DNA of 64,000 nucleotides from contig OX327702.1 of assembly GCA_946807835.1 (NCBI GenBank), forward strand, positions 620,001 through 684,000. The letters run 5' to 3'. The notes under the pieces are model-generated. The model was given only the letters and a program-made list of their open reading frames with translations, did no database searches and was not told the DNA's origin. The stretch is from Ailanthus altissimus. Its lineage: Eukaryota; Streptophyta; Magnoliopsida; Sapindales; Simaroubaceae. This document shows, in pieces, positions 1 through 12,892 of the stretch (position 1 is the first letter of the stretch; each line of letters begins with the position of its first letter). Made by a program: the position numbers and the translations under genes.

Positions 1-401
1 GTCAATCATTAGATGCACGTTTTTCGTGTGATTATAATTTTCTTTTTATTGTTAGGAAAATATTTATTTTAAAAAAATAAATTTTTTGTTCAAAATTTTG
101 ATTTAATTCTTAATTTTATTATATAAATTTTAAAAATTTTATTTTTATCTTAATTTGTTAATAAGATTCCATTAAATTTGATTGAAAATCTTTTTATATA
201 ACACATTAATAAATTTGTCCTCAATTATATATTAACTAAAAATAATAATATAAGTACAAAAAATAATGTACACGTGTCAGTCATTAATAGTCTATTAAAT
301 TTTTTTTAAAAAAGACACATAACACATTTTAATAGGTTCAAAATTTAATATTTATTAAAAATTTATTTTATAATTAAAAAAATAAAACTGAATTATTAAC
401 A
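1..401. other. AT-rich intergenic DNA, no gene seen
   Basis: Low-complexity AT-rich sequence with many short poly-A and poly-T runs and stops in all frames. I see no gene, RNA or clear transposon boundary here. Confidence 0.6.
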
Positions 402-975
402 ATGGCGACTGGCTATTGCCGGTCACAATCGGTTGTTAAATTTCGATAACGAAAATGATCAAAATTTATATTATTGGATTCTATTTTTTTATATCTATAC
501 AATGATAGAATCATTTTTATTAACAGAAAACAATAATGTAACAAAAAAATAAAGGAAAGGTGGCGGCCACTGCACGCCACCTTCAAACGATAGGGTGGTG
601 ATGTACATCGCCTCCACTATTAGACAAATCGGTCACCGCCCCCTCCATTGGCCGTGAGACTGCTAGCCCTTGGTGTTTAGTAGCGGCCACCATCGTTCGT
701 CATCGAACGGTAAGGTGGTGGCATGCATTGCCCTTACCATTGGACAGATCAACAACTGATCTGTTCAATTCACCGCCTCACTATTTAACTGCAAATGGCA
801 ATGGCCGCCACCTTCCACCATATTTTTTTTTTCACTTTTAGCACATCTACGGTACTCCATTGACAAAAAAAAAAAAATCTTACAATTGCATAGATTACAA
901 AATTTTATGTCGAATATTGTCAAATTACAATTGGTTACGGGCGTCAAGTCAGCTACTAACGATGACGGGCACTGA
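402..975. repeat. GC-rich foldback element with internal direct repeat
   Basis: A GC-rich island lies inside AT-rich DNA. The segment at about 553-572 (GGTGGCGGCCACTGC) is repeated in inverted orientation at about 801-820 (GCAATGGCCGCCACC). The outer flanks, about 402-450 and 915-975, also look like degraded inverted copies of each other. Between the arms, two imperfect direct units of about 115-120 bp (about 560-640 and 679-754) share GGTGGTG, a CCAtT block and a GACAnATC block. This suggests an old MITE or foldback transposon. No target-site duplication was identified and no ORF looks genuine. The inner inverted repeat is clear; the outer boundaries are approximate. Confidence 0.5.
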
Positions 976-2960
976 TTGGTTGCTATCTTTTTATTTATTT
1001 ATTTTATTGTATTTAATTATTTAAGTGACTAATCAATAGTTGACACAAGGTTGACATGTAAATATTTTGTGTCAACCCATTTTAAAATTTTGTATGGAGT
1101 AATTATTTTACTCTTTTAATTTTAAAATTAACGAAATTTCACCAACAGATTAAGATAAAATTAAATTTTTTAAAACTCGTGAGATAAAATTAAAAATTAG
1201 ATCAAACTAGTGAGATAAAAATATCTTTTACCCTTTATTTTATTATCCACAATATTATAATGTCCATTAAATCTTATAAGATAGCGATGCAATTCTTTAA
1301 AATTTTTAGGTTGCAAACATAAATTTCCTAATAAAAAATATTTCAATTAAGTGACACTTTTTATTAGTTAATTTTTATATATATATATATATATAATATT
1401 ATGGAGTTTTTTTTAACTTAAATTCGTAGTTTTAACATTAATTTCATGTAATTTAATAATTAAAAAATAATGAATTAATATTATTTTTGATAAATTAAAT
1501 TTATTTTTATTCAAATAATTTTTTTTAATAGAATAAAATTTATTCTTCTAAAAGCAAAGTGAGGTAGATTTTTCTTACAATTATTGAGAGTAGACGCAAC
1601 CCATTTTGATTTTTTTTTTTTGAAGAACAACCCATTTTGAATTAAGATTTATGAGCATGATATAATAAAATTAATCTTTATTAGAGTCTTCATTGTAAAT
1701 AAGATATGGTAATTTTGCTTTGAAATATGTACCCATTCATATCTGAATGGGCACATACAACATTTTAATTTTTTTTATATTAATACAAAAACAAACGTGA
1801 TAATTAATGAAATGGCACAAAATTTTGTAAGTTTCTAATTAACTATTGGGCTGGTTTTAACTTTTTTGCAACAATTGATAGATTGGAAATTACAATATAA
1901 TTTTATTTTATTTTCTTAAAGTTAAATATTAAAAAAATTTAGATAAAAAGATTTGGCATCGCATCATTTTGGTTTTTCCACAAGTGATGAAGCATCTTTG
2001 TGCTCGCGGCATTGGGACCGCATGGGCGGTCGCGTGGCATGGCCTCCACAAAACGACGACGAATTGTGCAGAAGCAACAGTAAATAAAAACACCACGTGG
2101 AAAGCAGGCAACCAGCCAACCACTCGATCAAATCAATTATCCACGTGGATCCCATATTTTAACCCACGAGAAATGACAAAAACAGAAACAAAATATCGCG
2201 GTAAAACGAGAAAACGCCTATGACCCCTGAGTTATCAAATAATTACTATTTTCTTCCTTAAGTTTTACAAAATAATCAATTACCCCACGTTGCCATCACA
2301 TATTTTCTTCTCATGGAAATTAACTAACTCCACCATAAAAGGGCATATGATATATTCTGAAAAAAGTAGTGAAACAAATGATATTTTTTTTAAAATTGAG
2401 GAGGTAAATGGCAATTTGACCTATAAAAGGCAAACACAAAAGGCCAAGTTCAATCAAATATCAAACTTATTAAAGTCCTCGATCCACGGCGGTTTAGATT
2501 TTCTATTATTTATCTAGTCAATAATTCCTAAAATTCTACAAATTCCGCTTTGAAAATTCCACCCTTTTTTGTCAAAAATTGAAATTTTATTAACTAAAGA
2601 TTGGGTTTTTATTAAGAGTAATTGACACGTCTTTCAGTCCGAATTTTACTTTTGGAGTGATACTTTTTCACGTTCAAACAAAACCCTTTTTGTACGCTTC
2701 TTTTAGTTTAGAATTCAGCTTAAGATTACTTAGAGCCGGGAAAAAAGGTCCTTTTTTTTTTCTTCCATATTTTATTAAATTTATCGAATTTGTCGTTATT
2801 TGATGGTTAATTTCTAAGATTCCAGTTGTTCTTAACCTCAATTTGTGATTTTTATATCTGGGTTTATCGAGGTGAAGTCAATATAAATAAGGTTTGGTGA
2901 TCTGGGTACTGCTCTTTCGATCGGTTTGATTGAAGGGGAGCGAATAGGATTTGGTTGAAG
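976..2960. other. Intergenic DNA and upstream region of the VSR gene
   Basis: AT-rich sequence with a short (AT)n run at 1376-1396. A more balanced stretch at about 1960-2220 holds two G-boxes (listed separately). The last 300 bp are the promoter and leader of the VSR gene, with a possible TATA-like AATATAAATA at about 2880-2890. Short ORFs at 1929-2223 lie on both strands of the same balanced-composition patch and have no recognisable domain, so I did not call them genes. Confidence 0.55.
2094..2147. promoter_or_regulatory. Pair of CACGTG G-box elements
   Basis: Two copies of the palindrome CACGTG, each within CCACGTGG, start at 2094 and 2142, 48 bp apart and about 0.8 kb upstream of the VSR start codon. 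G-boxes are binding sites for plant bZIP and bHLH factors, and the ACGTG core is also the core of the ABA response element. A role in VSR regulation is inferred from proximity only. Confidence 0.5.
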
Positions 2961-5900
2961 ATGAGGGAAAAGCTAGGGTTTTTGGTTTGTATTTGGTTTT
3001 TGCTATGTGGGTCTAGTTTTGGGAGGTTTGTGGTGGAAAAGAACAGCTTGAAAGTGACGTCGCCGGATTCGATCAAAGGAGTTCATGAATGTGCAATTGG
3101 GAATTTTGGAGTTCCTCAATATGGAGGAACCCTAATTGGTACTGTGGTATATCCAAAAGCCAATCAAAAGGCTTGTAAGGGTTTTGATGAAGTTGATCTC
3201 TCCTTCAAGTCTAAGCCTGGAGCGTTACCCACTTTTCTCCTTGTTGATCGAGGAGGTGAGCTTTTCAACTTTGATGGTTTTTGTTAGCTTTATGCCCTTC
3301 TGTTTTTATATATTTATATTTGGTCAGTTTTAGTTTTTAAGGAAAGTGAAAGCTTGTTTGTTAAATTCATTTAATTCGGTTGTGTTTAGGTAAATATGGG
3401 ATGCCGTAATTAATTAGTGTGTTATTACTTTATTTGTGCCACTTTATGAATTTGTGTGGTTGATGAAAATTTGGAAAGATCTATTTTGTTGACTACTTGA
3501 TCCATGTTGGTTGCCTGTGCTTCTTATGGAGAGTTGTGGATATAGAATCCATGGAAATAAATGATGTTCTATAGTCTGGAAAATATTCTTTTTCCTTTTT
3601 AATAAATAAAATAAAATGTCTTAGCTGTCTAGCATGGATATTGAGGTATGGAATTTGGGCCGCTTCAGTGTTTCCACAGTAGAATTTGAATAAACTTGAA
3701 TGACAGTTTCAATTCCACAGATGTCTTGAACGATCAAGTTATGATATTCCATGTGGCTGGTTACTGTAATATTACCTAGAGAGTTGCTTATAATTTGAGT
3801 AAATTTCTTAAATTCAATTTTATTTCTGCTGGACTGGTTGCTGTATATCTTCTTATCTACCACAATTTTATTGCACTTGCAGATTGTTACTTCACCATGA
3901 AGGCTTGGAATGCACAAAATGGTGGAGCTTCTGCTATTCTTGTCGCAGACGATAAGGTTGAACCATTGATTACCATGGATAGCCCTGAAGAAGAAAATGC
4001 AGATGCTGAATATTTGCAAAACATCACCATCCCCTCAGCACTTATTAGCAAATCTTTGGGGGACAATATTAAGAAAGCTCTAAGTGGTGGAGAAATGGTT
4101 AACCTGAATCTGGATTGGACAGAGGCTCTTCCACATCCTGATGAGCGGGTTGAGTATGAATTCTGGACAAATAGCAATGATGAATGTGGTCCAAAGTGTG
4201 ATAGCCAGATTGAGTTTGTCAAGAACTTCAAAGGAGCTGCACAGATACTTGAGCGGGGGGGTTACACTCAGTTCACCCCACACTATATAACTTGGTATTG
4301 CCCAGAAGCATTTATTCTGAGCAAACAATGCAAGTCCCAGTGCATCAACCGTGGGAGGTACTGTGCTCCAGATCCTGAACAGGACTTCAGCCGAGGTTAT
4401 GATGGGAAGGATGTTGTGGTCCAAAATTTACGCCAAGCTTGCTTTTATAAAGTGGCCAACGAGAGCAGGAAACCATGGCTTTGGTGGGACTATGTTACTG
4501 ACTTTGCAGTCCGTTGCCCAATGAAGGAGAAGAAGTACACCAAGGAGTGTGCAGACCAAGTTATCAAATCTCTAGGTACGCCAAAGCCTTTATATTATGT
4601 GCATGTTCAAGGTGCTTGTGCAACATTAGTACTTCTCTATTTTTATCTCCTAATAGTTTTTAGTCAATTCTACATATGTTCCCTTACCGTAACTCTAGTT
4701 TACTATTATGAATTCCCATTTATTTTTGATAGGTTTCCAAACAGCAATCATAAGATTTTTTGTATGGTCCTATAGACTTCTCTGTGGTATTCTTATTAGA
4801 TTTGAAATTCCAATTCATTGCCAGTGCATAATATATTATATTGAAAACGTCCCCATGAACTTTCTTAGATTCATATATTTTAAGTTCAATAAAACTTGGT
4901 TGTAAAATTTTTCCAACACACCATGTTATTTCTTTTTGTCTTTGAAAATAATAGAATTAAAACCTTGAAAGTGCTTCTGTTCCCTACATTTTGTTTTGTC
5001 TTGTCAACCTCTGTAGAAATACATAAAACTACATAATTTACTTTTCCATGGTGCCTCTGTACTTATCAAACTTTCAGTTATTTCATTTGTTATGAGTTAT
5101 TGACTTTTGATATTGAGTTCATTGGGATTTATAGATTGTAAGCTTACTTTACAATGTTTTTATTTTTCCTTTGTGATGTATTTTATAGGGGTTGATCTCA
5201 AGAAGATAGATGAATGTATTGGAGACTCTGAGGCAGATGTGGACAATCACATCCTTAAAACTGAACAAGATGCACAGGTTATGTGTATTACGAACTGTTT
5301 TTGCTTTAGCTGCTTGAATAAATGATTCTTTGATTTTATAGTTGACTATTTCTCTATTGTCAATTCAACTTATCATCATGTCTGGTTGCAGATTGGGAAA
5401 GGCTCTCGTGGAGATGTGACTATACTGCCAACTCTTGTTATAAACAACAGACAGTATAGAGGTCTGAAGCAACCATCTGTTTGGACATATATTTTAGCTC
5501 TGATTGCATAAGGCAGATTTCGTAATTTGCACATTTTCCTTGTCTCAGGTAAGTTGGACAGGGGAGCAGTTCTCAAGGCTATATGTGCAGGTTTTGAGGA
5601 GACTACGGAGCCAGCCATATGCTTAAGTGAAGGTTATGATCCATTATTCTTGGACTTTCAATTTGTTTGTTTATGTTCCTCTCACTGGTAAAATATGCTA
5701 CAGTTGCTGTATTTTGCCAAATATGTTAGAACAACCAATCACAGCGAAGTGGGTTCCCACTTACGTACCTCTAAACTGAAATGACGTCAGCAATAGCCCC
5801 TTGACCTTGCAGGGGATTTATTCTGTGTATCACCCTTGACATATTTATTCTATATAATTTTATTTTATTTCTCTCCCTTGTTTTCCACTCCTTAAACTTT

Positions 5901-8683
5901 TGTCAGTAATACAGAAATTACAAAAGTGGCATAAAGTTTGTAGCATCTTTAGGTGAGCCATGTTAACAGGAATTGTCTGGGGTCCTTGAGAATGCTTGTT
6001 ATGTGATCACAACTGTTTTACTAGTTGTGAGATTCTTTTGGAGATGGTATTCATATGATGTTCTTTGCAGATCTACAAACTAACGAGTGCCTTGAAAACA
6101 ATGGTGGGTGCTGGCAGGACAAAGCTACTAACATTACTGCATGCCAGGTATTTTCATACGCTCAACCTTTTGTGGTATTATGTCCTGGAAAGTTTGAATG
6201 CAGACTTTGAATTTTCATTTAGTTCTACTTTTTTGCTTCTAATTTTTCCACATTTATTTTGTTATAGGATACTTTTCGTGGAAGAGTGTGCCAATGTCCT
6301 GTAGTACGAGGTGTGAAGTTTGTTGGTGATGGTTATACACATTGTGAAGGTAAATTATTTTTGGATGCAGTTGTAGTTCAAACTTAGATGCAGAATATAG
6401 TCCTGTAAATTGTCCAAGCCATATATTTCCGTTACTATAATCAAGTCCAAGACAAGTCTTAACAGTCAAGTCCAGGACTGTTAAGACTTGGGAACTATGG
6501 GCACAGCACATTTTTATTTTTGTACTTTTGAAGTTCCATTTTGCCTGTGTTTTGGTAACCATACAGACATTACATTGTCCATCTTTAGGTGCTGCATATG
6601 TTCATGGATTTGTTACTTGAAGCATGGTTTTCTGCTCCTATGAGATATACTTTTTGTGTGGTCATCTTGAAACAGTTCTTTTGTTGATGTCATAATTCCT
6701 GTTGACTGTTCAGTGGCTTCATTATTAGTACTAGAAAATAAAGTGTTGAATGCTCTAACTTAATATTGGTTCCATTTATAGTTTTCAGGTTCGCCGAAAC
6801 AAAACTTACCATTTTAATTCACAGACTTGTATGCGTTTAGTTATATATGTCATGTAACTGCTTGCTTGGTTGAACAGCTTCAGGAGCTTCACGCTGTGCA
6901 ATTAATAATGGAGGGTGTTGGAAGAAAACCCAAGATGGCAAGACCTATTCTGCTTGTGTTGTAAGTGATTTTTAGTTGTTGGGATCTCTTACACTGCAGG
7001 AAAAAGTTTAAACAGAATTCGTTCTAACTTCAATTGTTTATAATGGTTTATTCAGGAGAATAGTTCACATGGTTGCAAGTGTCCACAAGGATTTACAGGT
7101 GATGGAGTCAACAACTGTGAAGGTACTGTACGGTGCAAGTGTCCCTTAACAAAATTCTGCCAATTACGCACTCTCAATATTATCAGATCGAACTATTAGT
7201 CAACCACCTGAAGATTCAGTATTTAGATTCATGAAACACCAATAATAAATTACCATCAATAATCGTCTAATAAAAAATAAAGTAGCAAATTTATTTTAAT
7301 ACAAGATTTGGTGCTATTCTTCTAGAAACTCTCCAAGAACTTTGATATTCAAGTGTTCCTGGTCAAGGAAAAAGCCCAAAATTTTCTTGCTTTTTAGAAA
7401 TTTCTGCTGAACTGCTGCAAAGTTCTCTTGGCACAGAAAGATTTTTTGAGGTAGCCAGCAGCTCCTTTCAGTGGATATGGATAGATTGCAAATCGCCAGT
7501 TTGAACTAGCTCTTCATTCACCTCATTTTTTCTTATTTTTGGCCTTGTTCCAGATGTGGATGAGTGCAAAGAGAAGCTGGCATGTCAATGCCCAGAGTGC
7601 AAATGTAAAAATACGTGGGGCAGTTATGAGTGCAGCTGTGGAGGTGGATTACTGTACATGCAGGAGCATGACACCTGCATAAGTGAGTTCCATCTCTCTC
7701 TTCCTCTCCTTGGACTCATTTTTATGCTCTCTATTGCTTGCATGAACCTCCATCTAGCATATGAAGTATACTTCCTGCATTTAACAACCACAGACTACGG
7801 ACCATAAATATATTCTTGAAACTCCTTTTGTTATATGATGTGTTTGATGACTACTTTTCCTTTAATGTACTTCACTTTTATCTCTTTGCCGATGCTTATT
7901 GGTTTATTGGAAATTTGCAGGTAAAAATGTTAAGACACAGGTCGGCTGGGGCTTTGTGTGGATGGTCATTTTTGGCTTAGCTGCTGCAGGATTGGTAGTT
8001 TATGCACTTTACAAGTACAGAATCCGGGTATGACTTAACATTACTGCAATATCCTTTATATTTTTAGTTTCTTTACTTCAGGCCCTGGTTTTATCAAATT
8101 TTGGTCTGTGCGTCACTCATGAATTCAAGTCCTAGTCAATGTGAAATAGAGCCATGATATGTTAATAAATTCAAGTCCTAGTCAATGTGAATAGAGACAC
8201 GATATGTTAGTGAGAGGTGGAACGATTCTAATGCTAACTGTTGGGGAAAAAATGTGGGGTGAATTGGTATTTGTAATTTTTAGCATAAACGAGTCTGACG
8301 AGAACAAAACAAAGTGTGCAATCCAGAAGAAAATACTAAAATAGATATAAAACTATGGCAAAGGAAGACCAAATTAAGAGGAACTTAATGATTTGATAAA
8401 CATGCTTGGTACTGATTTGAGGTGTCTAACATGAGATTGTAAACTACAAAACTAAGGATTTCAATACAGTTGATTCGGTGGAGCTCCTTCTGCTGCTAAT
8501 ACTAGTACCCACTTTTTTTGTATTGGCTTGGATTGAACCATAAGTTGAGCTGCATTAATAGACTCGTAATTGTTTCATTTTCAACAGAGATACATGGATT
8601 CTGAGATACGGGCCATCATGGCGCAGTACATGCCATTGGATAGTCAGGCAGAGGTTCATCACGCTTCCCACGGGGACGTTTAA
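2961..8683 (+). CDS. VSR1: Vacuolar-sorting receptor (VSR/BP-80 family)
   Basis: Type I membrane cargo receptor that sorts soluble vacuolar proteins between the Golgi/TGN and the prevacuolar compartment. Twelve coding exons join in frame: 2961-3255, 3883-4575, 5189-5277, 5392-5461, 5549-5632, 6071-6147, 6268-6349, 6878-6960, 7056-7122, 7554-7682, 7921-8027, 8588-8683. They give 623 residues, the usual family length. A signal peptide (about 1-22) ends just before RFVVEKN. The protease-associated (PA) domain follows, spanning the exon 1/2 junction ([15 protein letters not shown]), then the conserved central lumenal domain. EGF-like repeats run from about 411 to 556, with a calcium-binding-type VDECKEK module in exon 10. 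The membrane helix is about 566-586. The short tail carries the Tyr sorting motif YMPL (606-609), used for adaptor binding in this family. The whole matches VSR1-class proteins better than VSR3/4, but the paralogue number is a judgement from memory. The ATG chosen gives a good signal peptide. Confidence 0.96.
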
Positions 8684-9118
8684 GAGTAGGGCGTGAACTG
8701 AAAGGAACATAGAATTACATAACATATGCTGCATCCACATTTTATCTGTTAAATGTGGAGTAATGTTTTTAATCTATTACTTGCTTACTTTGTGCAGGGT
8801 GGAGTTAGTTTATTATGTAAATTTAGATTTAAACCAATGCACATAATGTCCAATAGCATGGGCAATTTTTCATTGAATGGGAAGAGTTCAACGATACTTT
8901 AGTTTGTCTCATGCTTTGCCATTTGTGATTCTTGGTTAGTTTATTTCAGTTGTTTCGAATGTTTAATGAGTATTGTTATGTTTATATAGTTGAAGATATA
9001 ACTTTGAATGTTTATTTCAGTTATTTATTGGTATTGTATAATTATTTTATTAATAAAATAATCACTAATGCTTCACATGTATCCTAACTACTAATATATA
9101 TATATTTATGTGTGTGTG
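8684..9118. other. 3' flank of the VSR gene
   Basis: The presumed 3' UTR follows the stop codon for a few hundred bases and then gives way to AT-rich DNA ending in a (TA)n/(TG)n run at about 9095-9125. No other feature seen. Confidence 0.5.
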
Positions 9119-9332
9119 TGTGTGAGATTGAAATCAAGCTTTTTTTTTACTTAACAAATTATTGTTAAAATTGTTGAAAGCAAATAAATTAATCGAATTT
9201 AATTGGATTACATTTAGTATTATCATGTGTGTGATTGAAATCAAGCTTTTTTTTTAATTAACAAATTATTGTTAAAATTGTTGAAAGCAAATAAATTAAT
9301 CGAATTTAATTGGATTACATTTAGTATTATCT
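9119..9332. repeat. 107-bp near-perfect tandem duplication
   Basis: A unit beginning near GATTGAAATCAAGC occurs at 9126 and again at 9233, an offset of 107 bp. The two copies match almost base for base across TTGTTGAAAGCAAATAAA and the following ~50 bp. It sits directly after a (TG)n microsatellite, which also appears as a short TGTGTG at the copy junction, so slippage or microhomology duplication is likely. The low divergence suggests it is recent. Confidence 0.9.
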
Positions 9333-9473
9333 TATGTTTAGTATAATATAGGGTTTCAGAAAACAATTAGAATTTAATTAAAATTTATTTAATTTAAATA
9401 TTGGTTTAGATGTAATTAGAAAGTACATGAATACATTTTTCTAAAATGACAAGTTTATAAATATATGGGAAAG

Positions 9474-9748
9474 GGATATTTGGACTGTCAAAGTTTTAGA
9501 AAGGAACACATAAATTTCAATTGTTTTAAAATTTTTATTTATACCCTTATTTGTAATGATATCCGTCTATTTTAATTATAAAAAAATTATATTTAAACTT
9601 TTAAGATTTAAAAAAAAAAAGAACATTCACACCTCTTTCTGCCGTTAAAGATAACGGAATTCATTACCTTATAGAGTGTAAATAAAAATTTTAAAATTAT
9701 TAGAGTTTGTATGTTCTTTTTTTAAAACTTCAGGAGTTTAGATATATT
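9474..9748. mobile_element. Foldback/MITE-like element with ~100-bp inverted repeats
   Basis: The left arm (about 9474-9570) contains TTTTAAAATTTTTATTTA, then the GTAATGATATCCGT region. The right arm (about 9640-9748), reverse complemented, contains the same TTTTAAAATTTTTATTTA followed by GTAATGAATTCCGTTATC. Arm similarity extends to the outer ends (ATATTTGGACT versus ATATCTAAACT). The ~275-bp length, long imperfect terminal repeats and lack of coding capacity fit a nonautonomous DNA transposon. The target duplication was not resolved and the superfamily is unknown. Confidence 0.6.
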
Positions 9749-10775
9749 TTTTTTTAAATGTCAATTTAATAATTATAGTTAATAAAAATTTAAATATAAT
9801 TGTTAATTTTATAATCAAATATTTATGAACGTTTCATTTATAATATGATTGAATATATATAATTTTGTGTATCAATATATTATAATTCTTTATTTTTATC
9901 ACGATTACATTATTCATTATAAGGGTAATATTTTTAATTTATTAAGTTCTTTTATAATGAATTTTAATTTAGAAAGTATGGAATTAGTTTAATTAATCAT
10001 ATAGTATAAAGAGAAATGAGATTATTAATCCTTCAGTTTAGGATTATTTTGTGGGCTAAGATTATTCATTTTATCTTTTAAGTTTTTTTTTAAAGTATTT
10101 TTTAAGTTAGTAATAAATATGTGATAAAACTGGAGATGACATCTAACCTGCTAAACACAAAATGTGAATTAAGGTCAATTGTTTTTAAGTTTTTAAGAAA
10201 CTGATGATATTTTAGTGACTCGTTTAATATGACTATATTTCAACTTAATAATTGTTTAATATATATAGTTTGTAATAGAAATTTTGGGATAATATTTGGA
10301 AAGTATATCACTTCCCGAATGGTATTCTAAATATTTTAAACTCAAATAATGTGTCACGTAATTATTAAGTAGTGAAATAATGTAATGAATAATTTTAAAT
10401 TTTATATTATTTTATTATTTAATAATTACTTATCACATCAATTTAAAATAAAAAATTTTAAAATATTATTTAAAAAATATAAAATTACTCTTATTCTTTT
10501 TAATAAGGGCAGAATTATCTTTTTCTCACACTTATATTGTAAAGAGAGGAAAAGATTATGGGAAAATAACATACATACTCTCAGGCTATGATATAAGTTT
10601 CATACTGACTTTAAAAATTTTAAAAAGATCATTTATACCTTTGTCAAAGGATGAATTTCGTCAAAGTTAACATAAAAAAAGGTTAACTTATACATTTGCA
10701 AAGAAAATAAAAAGTGGATTATTGCATAGTGTTATGTCAATGCCACATGTCAAGATTTTAAAGGGTTAATGTTTG
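9749..10775. other. AT-rich intergenic DNA
   Basis: Very AT-rich sequence with stops in all frames. A segment at about 10590-10680 (CATTTATACCTTTGTCAAAG and flanks) resembles one arm of the common plant foldback elements, but I could not find its partner. No gene seen. Confidence 0.5.
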
Positions 10776-12892
10776 TGTTGAGATTTGTATTTACTTGCCA
10801 TTCCTTTTATGTATGAATATTTGTTTTATATTTATATTATTATCATTTTATTAAATCGTTAATTAAATTTTATATATAGTAGAATGCTTGTAACATTTCA
10901 AATATGATATGACTTGAAAGAGTTTAGATCTGATTTAAAGGAGTTACTAAGTTATAAAAGTTAGAAAAATTTAAAGAGTTAGAGCCTTATCTGAAATAGA
11001 ATAAAGACCTGAGAATATATTAGTAATGACATAGTTGCAAAGAGTAGCAAATAGTGTTAGAAAATGTTATTATACAAAAATATTCTCAAATACGATGTTC
11101 CTGATCTATCTTTATTGATGCTGGTCTATCAGTGAAAACCTTATAATATATAGATCAATGTATATCTATATTTAGATGGTGCAGATGGTTAGTCTTAGCA
11201 GATCATGAGTTTAGTGGAAGCTCGTATAGAGATACCGGTATTCAAAGGGCTAGGTACTGAACAAACTCACGAGGACCTCCAATAGATATCTCATAAAGTC
11301 GTCAATGGAGGATCCTTTCGAATTGAGTAGTATTTGTGGTCCTTTGATCTGAGCACCATGGTAGGCTTGTGAGTGATCCACCATATTTTAGTTCCATACA
11401 TGTTAGAAACCTTTTATAGTCTGACCACTGGGAGTCGTTGGGTATGGTCCAATACTCATAGTGTCTAGTACGCATAAATATGAGATCCATTAGTTCATTT
11501 GGGTGAGTAATATATCCTAATGCTCCAAGATTGTGTTCCAGAAAGTTTTATGGCCATAAACAGTTATACCCAAGAAAAGAGTTTTATCCTAGGGATAAAT
11601 AATATGGTAAAAGTATTTGCGGATATTGTTTATTGAAATATAAATCTACCTCAACTTGTATGGTCTAATGCACCATTTTGTAAGATCCATAACATGTGTG
11701 TAAGACATTATTCACAGACATATGGATAAGTTCCATATGACAAACCGGGCGTAGACCTAAAGAGTCTCATAATATGAAGTGTACTTTTTGTACGCTGGGA
11801 CAGCGTATTAGATTAAACAGTTTGGTCAAAGTAATTCTAGCAAACCGAAAATATGTTTCAGGGATCCTTAGGTTGTGCACTTGTTAAGACTTAAATATTA
11901 AGTACATTAGTTAATTAGTTGACAAGAGTTGTTAACTAATAAAAAATTGACAAGTGGCACAATTTTGGTCCATTAATTATTTTTACCATAAAATCACTTA
12001 TTAACCTTGCTAGTAGGTACTAATAAAGTAAATAGTAATTATTTAAAAATAATTTTTAAATAATTAATAAATATTAAATAAATAATAGATATATTTAATT
12101 GTTGTTATTTTATTGTTAAGTGAAGTAAGCACTTGTATAATGCAACGAATGATGTTTGCCAATAATAATAATAATAATATAGTAAAACATCATGGTAGAA
12201 CATAAATTATTAAATAATGCAAAGAAGCATTATCATTTGTAATGCACAAATGTATGGCCGGTCATTTTTGTTAGAATAGTAAAATTGATTGAAAGTGATC
12301 AATTATCTTTATTAATGTGTGTTTAATGGTAGGCTATGAAAGGCATTAGATGATGGAACCAATATTGGATGATTAATTCAATTTACTTCGATAATATTCC
12401 AAGTGGGTGAAAAAGAGAATAAAATTGAAAGAGTTCTAAGCTAAGTGTTTTGTTTTTCCTAAGTGTTCTCTTCAAGGTGTTGAAAAAGAACAAGAGAACT
12501 AAAACATTTAATTTCTCTCATCTCTCATAAGAAACAAACACCATAAGAATCAAAGTATTTTAATAGTTAAAACACCTATTGTTAAAAATTTGAGATTACT
12601 ATTCTAACTTCTCAATCCCATCAGTTTATTGTTGTGAACTAAAATTGTTTAACAGCACATTTCAATGTGAACTCAAGACTTGAAAATTAAAGTTCTTAAA
12701 GAATTAAAAAACTACCTTCAATTCGAGAAGATTTACTTACTTGAAATTTATTTAATTGATACATATGAATATATATGAGATATATATGTATGATTATGTT
12801 ATATTGAGTGTATATTGTATAAGACACTTTCGCTGCGTGTATAAAATTTTAAAATTATACATACACTCTATATATCACACACCAATTTATTA
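10776..12892 (+). mobile_element. Solo LTR, family A copy 1 (TSD GTTTG)
   Basis: The element begins TGTTGAGATTTG and is bounded by identical 5-bp direct repeats, GTTTG at 10771-10775 and at 12893-12897. Its body aligns in order with the copies at 14599-17025 and 32764-34789, sharing the GAATATATTAGTAATGA block, the ATCTCATAAAG.CGTCAATGGA block and a 3' CGCTGCG block before the terminal hairpin. There are no internal gag/pol genes, no primer-binding site and no second LTR, so it is a solo LTR left by recombination. The 3' end reads TTA instead of the usual CA, a likely point mutation. It is 2117 bp and noncoding. Confidence 0.88.

Noticed and set aside
1929..2223. Overlapping ORFs on both strands in a patch of balanced base composition
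   Set aside because: They occupy the same DNA in several frames with no domain or splice structure. The patch is less AT-rich, so stops are rarer; it looks like promoter DNA with G-boxes.
2220..2420. Possible MITE (ACCCCTGAGTTATC and a distant TGACCTATAAAAGG)
   Set aside because: The suspected arms did not align convincingly as inverted repeats and no target duplication was visible.
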